Source: SIG565 sp964607025 (GTDB lineage: Bacteria; Bacillota; Clostridia; Oscillospirales; Acutalibacteraceae). Taken from it: a DNA stretch of 8,627 nt. The stretch is from contig CAZSIL010000039.1 of assembly GCA_964607025.1 (NCBI GenBank), positions 1-8,627 of the forward strand. Reading direction: 5' to 3'. The position numbers and the translations under genes were made by a program. A model generated the notes under the pieces. It did not search any database and was not told the DNA's origin. It saw nothing but the letters and a program-made list of their open reading frames with translations. Below are positions 4,327 through 8,627 of the stretch, piece after piece; within the stretch, counting starts at the first letter, position 1; each line of letters starts with the position of its first letter.

Positions 4327-6801
4327 ATGCCTAAGAATCTATATGTAGATCCTAATGAAGTTCGTGCTGCAGGAAAGGTTGTTTTTAACGACATCCCTGT
4401 AAACCAGTACAACAAAACAATCAAAGAAGAATTAAAATCGGGAAAATATACCAAGGAAGACCTTATCCGTATTTTCCGTGATATGACCGTTTTGCGTGAG
4501 TTTGAGACCATGCTTAACCTTATTAAAACACAAGGTTCCTATAACGGTGTTGACCATACATATCCCGGCCCCGCACACTTATCGGTTGGTCAGGAAGCCG
4601 CTTGTGTAGGACAGGCGTATCTCTTGGACGAGAACGACTTTGCTTTCGGCTCACACCGTTCTCACTCTGAAATTCTTGCAAAAGCTCTTTCTACAATCCA
4701 AAAAATGAGCGATGAACAATTAATGGATGTTATGGAAAACTTCTTGGAAGGTAAGTGCTTACGCGCAACCGAGAAGTTAGGCGAGTGCAAGGATGTAAAG
4801 GAATTGGCAATCCGCTTTATTCTTTACGGCACACTCTCTGAAATTTTCGCTCGTGAAACAGGTTTCCATATGGGTATGGGCGGTTCTATGCACGCCTTCT
4901 TCTTACCCTTTGGTATTTATCCGAACAACGCAATCGTTGGCGGTTCAGGTACCATTTCCACAGGTGCTGCTCTTTATAAAAAGATTAACGATAAAAAGGG
5001 AATCGTTGTTTGCAACGTTGGTGACGCCGCTATGGCTCGCGGTCCTGTATGGGAAGCTCTTAACTTTGCTGCTATGGACCAGTATAAAAACATTTGGGAA
5101 TCGCATACCGACGGAATGCCTATTCTTTATAATATCTTTAACAACTCTTACGGTATGGGTGACCAGACTCGCGGCGAAACAATGGGACAAGACAGAATGT
5201 CCCGTATCGCTTCAGGTGTAAGCCCCACACAATTCCATGCTGAAACTGTAGACGGTTACAATCCTTTGGCAGTTATTGAAGCTATGGAGCGTAAATTAGA
5301 GCTTCTACGTAATGGTAAAGGCCCTGTAATGCTTGAAACCATTACTTATCGTCATTCGGGACACTCTGTTTCTGACCAAAACGCATATCGTACCAAGGAA
5401 GAAATGGATGCTTGGAAGGCAGTAGACCCGCTTACAACCTACCCTGCAAAACTTGTTGAAGCAGGTGTTCTTACTCAAGAAGAGGTCGATGCTATATTAA
5501 AAGAAACCTCTGAGCGTATGACCATGATATGCAAGGCAGCCGCTGACCCTGAGTTCAGCCCCTATTGTGATTTCAATAAGGATCCCGCAGTTGTAGAACG
5601 CCTTATGTTCTCTAACGAAAAGGTTGAAAAATTTGATGATCGTGAGCCCGAATATCTTGTTCCAAAGGACGAAGCAGAAGCTTATAAGAAAATTAAGAGC
5701 AAGGTTCGTAACAGTGTAGATGCAAACGGCAAACCCGTTTCTAAGATGAAGATGTTCAACCTTCGTGACGCTTTATCCGAAGTTATTTATGACCGCTTCT
5801 ATGAAGACCCAACCCTTATCGCCTACGGTGAAGACTGTCGTGACTGGGGTGGCGCATTTGCAGTTTATCGCGGTATGGCGGATGCTTTGCCGCATAGCCG
5901 TATATTCAACTCTCCTTTGGCAGAAGGCGCTATTGTTGGTACTGCAGTTGGTTATGCTCTTTCGGGTGGACGCGCATTGGTTGAGCTTATGTATGCCGAC
6001 TTTATCGGTTGCGCAGGCGACGAAATCTTCAACCAAATGTCTAAATGGCAGGCAATGTCAGCAGGTATTCTTAAAATGCCTGTGGTTCTTCGTGTATCGG
6101 TTGGATCTAAGTACGGCGCTCAGCACTCACAAGACTGGACCGCACTTTGTACACATATCCCCGGTCTTAAGGTTTGCTTCCCTGCAACACCTTGGGAGGC
6201 AAAGGGTCTTATGGAATCCGCATTAAAGGGAACCGACCCTGTTGTATTCTTTGAAAGCCAGAGAATTTACGATGTTGGTGAGCAATTCCATGAAGGTGGC
6301 GTACCTGAAGAGCGTTATGAAATTGAATTTGGCGATGTAAATAAGGTTCGCGACGGTAAGGATGTAACAATTATTACCATCGGTGCTGCTCTTTACAGAG
6401 CTATGGACGCTGCAAAACAGTTAAGCGAAAAATACGGTATGGAAGCTGATGTTATCAACCTTCATTCATTGGTTCCGCTAAACTATGAAAAGATAGCTGA
6501 GTCTGTTCGCAAAACAGGAAAGGTTGTTCTTGTGTCTGACGCTTGTGCTCGCGGTTCGTTCTTAAACGATGTTGCTAAGAACATTACCGAGCTTTGCTTT
6601 GATGACCTTGATGCACCGCCTGTTGTAGTGGGTGCTCGTAACTGGATAACACCTCCGTTTGAATTTGACGAATTCTTCTTCCCGCAAGCCAGCTGGATTC
6701 TTGATGCAATCAATGATAAAATTGTACCTCTTCCGGGTCACGTATCACAAAACGGTTGCACCGAAGCAGAAGCTTTCCGTCGTGCAAAGCAGGGTGTATA
6801 A
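4327..6801 (+). CDS. Fused E1 alpha-beta thiamine-diphosphate 2-oxoacid dehydrogenase
   Basis: E1 decarboxylates the substrate on thiamine diphosphate and acylates the E2 lipoyl arm. In most bacteria alpha and beta are separate chains; here 824 residues hold both. The alpha part (about 1-410) shows HRSH at 110-113, GMGGSMH at 183-189, the cofactor motif GDA (232-234) to NN (272-273), and RHSGHSVSD at 342-350. A charged linker (about 411-474) leads to the beta part (about 475-824) with FNLRDAL, GEDC at 501-504, the cofactor-binding Glu533 in LAEGAIVG, and QHSQ with His600. NNSYGMG and the GHSxSD loop resemble pyruvate and acetoin E1 more than branched-chain E1. Oddities are GDA in place of GDG, about 11 extra residues inside the cofactor motif, and an extra segment near 119-170. 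Its ribosome binding site AAGGAGG overlaps the E3 stop codon. I saw no stop or frameshift at the junction, so this is a genuine fusion. Confidence 0.92.
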   Translation: MPKNLYVDPNEVRAAGKVVFNDIPVNQYNKTIKEELKSGKYTKEDLIRIFRDMTVLREFETMLNLIKTQGSYNGVDHTYPGPAHLSVGQEAACVGQAYLLDENDFAFGSHRSHSEILAKALSTIQKMSDEQLMDVMENFLEGKCLRATEKLGECKDVKELAIRFILYGTLSEIFARETGFHMGMGGSMHAFFLPFGIYPNNAIVGGSGTISTGAALYKKINDKKGIVVCNVGDAAMARGPVWEALNFAAMDQYKNIWESHTDGMPILYNIFNNSYGMGDQTRGETMGQDRMSRIASGVSPTQFHAETVDGYNPLAVIEAMERKLELLRNGKGPVMLETITYRHSGHSVSDQNAYRTKEEMDAWKAVDPLTTYPAKLVEAGVLTQEEVDAILKETSERMTMICKAAADPEFSPYCDFNKDPAVVERLMFSNEKVEKFDDREPEYLVPKDEAEAYKKIKSKVRNSVDANGKPVSKMKMFNLRDALSEVIYDRFYEDPTLIAYGEDCRDWGGAFAVYRGMADALPHSRIFNSPLAEGAIVGTAVGYALSGGRALVELMYADFIGCAGDEIFNQMSKWQAMSAGILKMPVVLRVSVGSKYGAQHSQDWTALCTHIPGLKVCFPATPWEAKGLMESALKGTDPVVFFESQRIYDVGEQFHEGGVPEERYEIEFGDVNKVRDGKDVTIITIGAALYRAMDAAKQLSEKYGMEADVINLHSLVPLNYEKIAESVRKTGKVVLVSDACARGSFLNDVAKNITELCFDDLDAPPVVVGARNWITPPFEFDEFFFPQASWILDAINDKIVPLPGHVSQNGCTEAEAFRRAKQGV

Positions 6802-6845
6802 TCGAATTAAAAATCATACCTTTTTAAACTAGCGGAGTTGTTACT

Positions 6846-7520
6846 ATGGAATATATTTTAGATACAGCGGATGTTGAGGCAATAAGATATTGCAATGAAT
6901 TTTATCCGTTGGCGGGTGTTACTACTAACCCTTCAATAATAGCAAAAGAAAACGCTGACTTTTGGAAATTAGTCAGTGAAATCAGAAGTATTATCGGTCC
7001 TAATAAGCTTTTCTTTGCTCAGACAGTTCAGAAAACTGCTGATAAAATTATAGAAGAAGCAATTCTTCTTAACGAAAAATCGGGTGGCGAGTTTTGCGTT
7101 AAAATCCCGATTAGCGAAGAGGGCTTAAAGGCAACGATGGCGCTTAAAAGATTGGGCATAAAGGTGCTTGTTACGGCAATTTTCACACCCGCGCAGGCGC
7201 TTATCGCCGCAAAAGCGGGCGCCGATTACGTGGCTCCTTATGTAAACCGTTTGGATAGCATTATCGGTGACGGCTGTAATGTTGTTGCAGAAATCGTTGC
7301 CCAGTTTAAAATCCACGGACTTTCTTGTAAGGTTTTGGCGGCAAGCTTCCAAACTGCTGAACAGGTGCACAAATGCGCCACGGTTGGTTGTCATTGTATA
7401 ACCGTTTCTGCCGATATTTTAAAGGCGGTAATAGCATATCCTATGACAGATGCTGCTATTCAGGGCTTCAATAGAGATTGGCAACGTGTTTATGGTGATA
7501 AAACCATTCTTGATTTTTAA
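6846..7520 (+). CDS. fsa: Fructose-6-phosphate aldolase / transaldolase-like protein
   Basis: This small class I aldolase (224 residues; E. coli FsaA has 220) forms a Schiff base with its substrate and cleaves or makes fructose 6-phosphate from dihydroxyacetone and glyceraldehyde 3-phosphate; close relatives are transaldolases. Asp6 in LDTAD, PLAGVTTNPSIIA at 21-33, the Schiff-base Lys86 in VKIP, Tyr132 and Arg135 in YVAPYVNR, and Ser167 in AASF are all present. Gln59 matches FsaA Gln59, where transaldolases carry Glu, so aldolase activity is favoured. It starts 44 bases after the E1 stop behind a modest GGAG (6834-6837). No convincing promoter or terminator lies in the gap, so cotranscription with E2-E3-E1 is likely. 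The family name is secure; the physiological substrate is not. Confidence 0.88.
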   Translation: MEYILDTADVEAIRYCNEFYPLAGVTTNPSIIAKENADFWKLVSEIRSIIGPNKLFFAQTVQKTADKIIEEAILLNEKSGGEFCVKIPISEEGLKATMALKRLGIKVLVTAIFTPAQALIAAKAGADYVAPYVNRLDSIIGDGCNVVAEIVAQFKIHGLSCKVLAASFQTAEQVHKCATVGCHCITVSADILKAVIAYPMTDAAIQGFNRDWQRVYGDKTILDF

Positions 7521-7533
7521 TTAAATCTATTTA

Positions 7534-7571
7534 AAAACTCCTATGGTAGTTTTTTCTACCATAGGAGTTTT
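7534..7571. terminator. Bidirectional Rho-independent terminator between converging genes
   Basis: AAAACTCCTATGGTAG (7534-7549) and CTACCATAGGAGTTTT (7556-7571) are perfect 16-base complements around a six-T loop. T-rich sequence follows the stem on either strand. It lies 13 bases after the aldolase stop and three bases beyond the epimerase stop, so it can end both transcripts. Confidence 0.93.
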
Positions 7572-7574
7572 CAT

Positions 7575-8432
7575 TTACAAATCTTCCAAAACCGTTATCT
7601 TATGCATTAATTTCTTTTTGCCGTTTTTCTTTAGTTTCATAATGCCTATGCGGTCTTCTATTCGCTCGGTTGTATCGATAGTATCGGGGAATCCCGCCCA
7701 GGGCTCAAGGCATATATACTCACATCCCGGCTTTGACCATATTACAAAGTAATTAAAGCCCGGAAACTCGATTTTTATGCGCTCTCCGTTTGTTCTGTTT
7801 CGGAGTATTACACTGCGCGACGCCATATTTTTAAACACCAAGGAATCATTATCAAGAAAGCGTTCAAGCAGTGGCAAGGTCTTTGAAAATTTTGTAATTT
7901 GTTCGGTGTTGTTACCGATAACACCCTGTTCCACCAAGCAGTTTATAAGCGACTCGCGGCGCGGGAACAAAACATCATAATTCTCAATCGAACCGCGGCA
8001 ACTGTATCCTTCGTGTGAGCCAATGGAAAAATACATTTCACCATCGGTTTTATTTCGTATATCGTACTCAATAATAACGCTTTTATGCGAGATAGTAAAT
8101 GTTACGCGCAGTTCAAACTCAAACGGATACATAGCGAGTGTTTTCTCTGTTGAACGAAGCAAAAGGGTTACACTCTTTTTACTCTTCTTTTCAACTTCAA
8201 ATTTACTTATATTTGCAAAGCCGTGCTTTGTGCACTGATACTCGGTGCCGTCGTACGTATATTTTCCGTTTTTAAAACCGCCGCAAAATGGGAACAATGT
8301 TGGGGCTGCACGCGGCCAGGAATTTTCGTCTCCCTGCCATAAAATTTCCCTGCCTGCGCATACGATACTGCGCATTTCAGCGCCAACTTTATCGATTTTT
8401 ACGGTTATTGATTTATTATGTAACCTTATCAT
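7575..8432 (-). CDS. Aldose 1-epimerase (mutarotase)-like protein, LacX-type
   Basis: Members of this beta-sandwich family interconvert alpha and beta anomers of sugars or sugar phosphates in the cytoplasm; the substrate here is unknown. From the chosen ATG the protein has 285 residues, typical of the family. Candidate catalytic positions are His70 in KHGFA, His140 in SIGSHEGY and Glu243 in LEPWAGFPD. RAAPTLFPFCG at 41-51 is also family-like. The frame stays open upstream to an ATG at 8564, but those extra 44 residues cross a good promoter (8461-8489) and a palindrome and resemble nothing. The ATG at 8432 follows GGTGG by four bases and starts the first beta strand. There is no signal peptide. 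It converges on the aldolase gene and is probably a single-gene unit. SHEGY instead of the common GHPAF-like sequence is a small deviation. Confidence 0.85.
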   Translation of the reverse strand: MIRLHNKSITVKIDKVGAEMRSIVCAGREILWQGDENSWPRAAPTLFPFCGGFKNGKYTYDGTEYQCTKHGFANISKFEVEKKSKKSVTLLLRSTEKTLAMYPFEFELRVTFTISHKSVIIEYDIRNKTDGEMYFSIGSHEGYSCRGSIENYDVLFPRRESLINCLVEQGVIGNNTEQITKFSKTLPLLERFLDNDSLVFKNMASRSVILRNRTNGERIKIEFPGFNYFVIWSKPGCEYICLEPWAGFPDTIDTTERIEDRIGIMKLKKNGKKKLMHKITVLEDL

Positions 8433-8460
8433 CTTGCCACCGTCCGTTAGTTTTTTCTTT

Positions 8461-8489
8461 ATCATAACATAAATTGTTTTTGAAAACAA
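8461..8489 (-). promoter_or_regulatory. Sigma-A-type promoter for the epimerase gene
   Basis: On the minus strand TTGTTT (8489-8484) is followed by a 17-base spacer ending in TGT and then TATGAT (8466-8461). The predicted start near 8454 gives a leader of about 22 bases before the ATG at 8432. The extended TG compensates for a weak -35 box. Confidence 0.65.
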
Positions 8490-8490
8490 T
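8473..8490. promoter_or_regulatory. Perfect palindrome over the epimerase promoter
   Basis: ATTGTTTT (8473-8480) and AAAACAAT (8483-8490) are perfect 8-base inverted repeats separated by TG. The palindrome covers the -35 box and part of the spacer, where a repressor operator would act. It is AT-rich, so chance is possible. Confidence 0.45.
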
Positions 8491-8517
8491 AGTTTTACGC
8501 TGTTGTTTTTTCTTGTA

Positions 8518-8554
8518 ACGGCGCTGAAGAAGGTACTCTGCGCCGTCATTTTTT
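8518..8554 (+). terminator. Terminator-like hairpin without a plus-strand gene (repeat motif, copy 1)
   Basis: ACGGCGC (8518-8524) pairs perfectly with GCGCCGT (8540-8546) around a 15-base loop and is followed by CATTTTTT. The shape is that of a plus-strand terminator, but no plus-strand gene precedes it. The left arm and loop start GCGCTGAAGAAG recur at 8612-8623, so it is more likely a repeat element than a dedicated terminator. Confidence 0.5.
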
Positions 8555-8570
8555 CGAACATCAAAGCAAA

Positions 8571-8608
8571 AAATATCCCATCACCGCTTTTGCGGTGGTG
8601 GGATATTT
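8571..8608 (-). terminator. Rho-independent terminator for a minus-strand gene beyond the right edge
   Basis: AAATATCCCATCACCGC (8571-8587) pairs over 17 bp with 8592-8608 (one T-G wobble) around a TTTT loop. On the minus strand the stem runs into TTTTTTGCTTT, a good U-tract. No strong tract follows on the plus strand. It should insulate the epimerase promoter from leftward transcription entering the window. Confidence 0.82.
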
Positions 8609-8611
8609 GGC

Positions 8612-8627
8612 GCGCTGAAGAAGATTC
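8612..8627 (+). repeat. Partial second copy of the GCGCTGAAGAAG motif, cut by the window edge
   Basis: Bases 8612-8623 are identical to 8521-8532 over 12 bases in the same orientation. The preceding CGC could form the left arm of a similar GC-rich stem, but the right arm would lie outside the window. Confidence 0.5.

Noticed and set aside
4853..6226. Open frames of 122 and 153 codons on the plus strand inside E1
   Set aside because: Both overlap the E1 coding frame, which shows continuous family motifs. Neither has an independent ribosome binding site or motif, so they are out-of-frame shadows.
6802..6845. Terminator or promoter between E1 and the aldolase
   Set aside because: The only inverted repeat, TTAAAAA/TTTTTAA (6807-6813 with 6821-6827), contains only A-T pairs and is too weak for a terminator. 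I found no acceptable -35/-10 pair.
1..8627. CRISPR array, insertion sequence, prophage or attachment site
   Set aside because: There are no regularly spaced direct repeats, no transposase or integrase frames, and no duplicated tRNA 3' end downstream of the tRNA-Glu that would mark an integration site within the window.

Overview
The window looks like a chromosomal segment of an anaerobic Firmicute, most likely a Clostridia member of the gut Oscillospiraceae/Ruminococcaceae type. That placement is inferred from three things: moderately AT-rich DNA with strong AAGGAGG-type ribosome binding sites and a TTG start, tRNA genes with encoded CCA ends, and a fused E1 alpha-beta 2-oxoacid dehydrogenase gene. 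No organism-specific marker is present.

Layout. (1) 1-153: the 3' part of an elongator tRNA-Met and a complete tRNA-Glu(TTC), followed by a Rho-independent terminator. (2) 191-528: about 340 bases without a credible gene. They hold two imperfect repeat units, each starting with AGGGRTAAGAACCCGT and each ending in a terminator-like hairpin. (3) 529-1509, minus strand: lipoate-protein ligase lplA. (4) 1510-1701: a compact divergent regulatory region with two back-to-back sigma-A promoters and a roughly 100-base leader with inverted repeats. (5) 1702-6801, plus strand: a complete 2-oxoacid dehydrogenase multienzyme complex in the order E2 (lipoyl acyltransferase), E3 (dihydrolipoyl dehydrogenase), E1 (alpha and beta fused in one 824-residue chain). 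(6) 6846-7520: a fructose-6-phosphate aldolase/transaldolase-like protein, probably read from the same transcript, then a perfect 16-bp bidirectional terminator. (7) 7575-8432, minus strand: an aldose 1-epimerase-like protein with its own promoter and a palindrome over the -35 and spacer. (8) 8433-8627: intergenic DNA with a duplicated hairpin motif and a terminator for a minus-strand gene beyond the right edge.

How the genes work together. LplA attaches lipoate to the single lipoyl domain of E2 (Lys43). E1 decarboxylates a 2-oxoacid (or cleaves acetoin) with thiamine diphosphate and loads the acyl group onto that lipoyl arm. E2 passes it to CoA, and E3 reoxidises the lipoate with NAD+. The E1 alpha motifs resemble the pyruvate and acetoin types, but the substrate cannot be fixed from sequence. 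The aldolase and epimerase fit sugar metabolism feeding such a complex; that link is inference.

The most unusual points are the fused and enlarged E1 with an altered thiamine-diphosphate motif, the tightly packed lplA/E2 divergent promoter with a structured leader, and the repeat units downstream of the tRNAs and at the right edge. I see no CRISPR array, transposase, phage gene or other clear sign of a mobile element.
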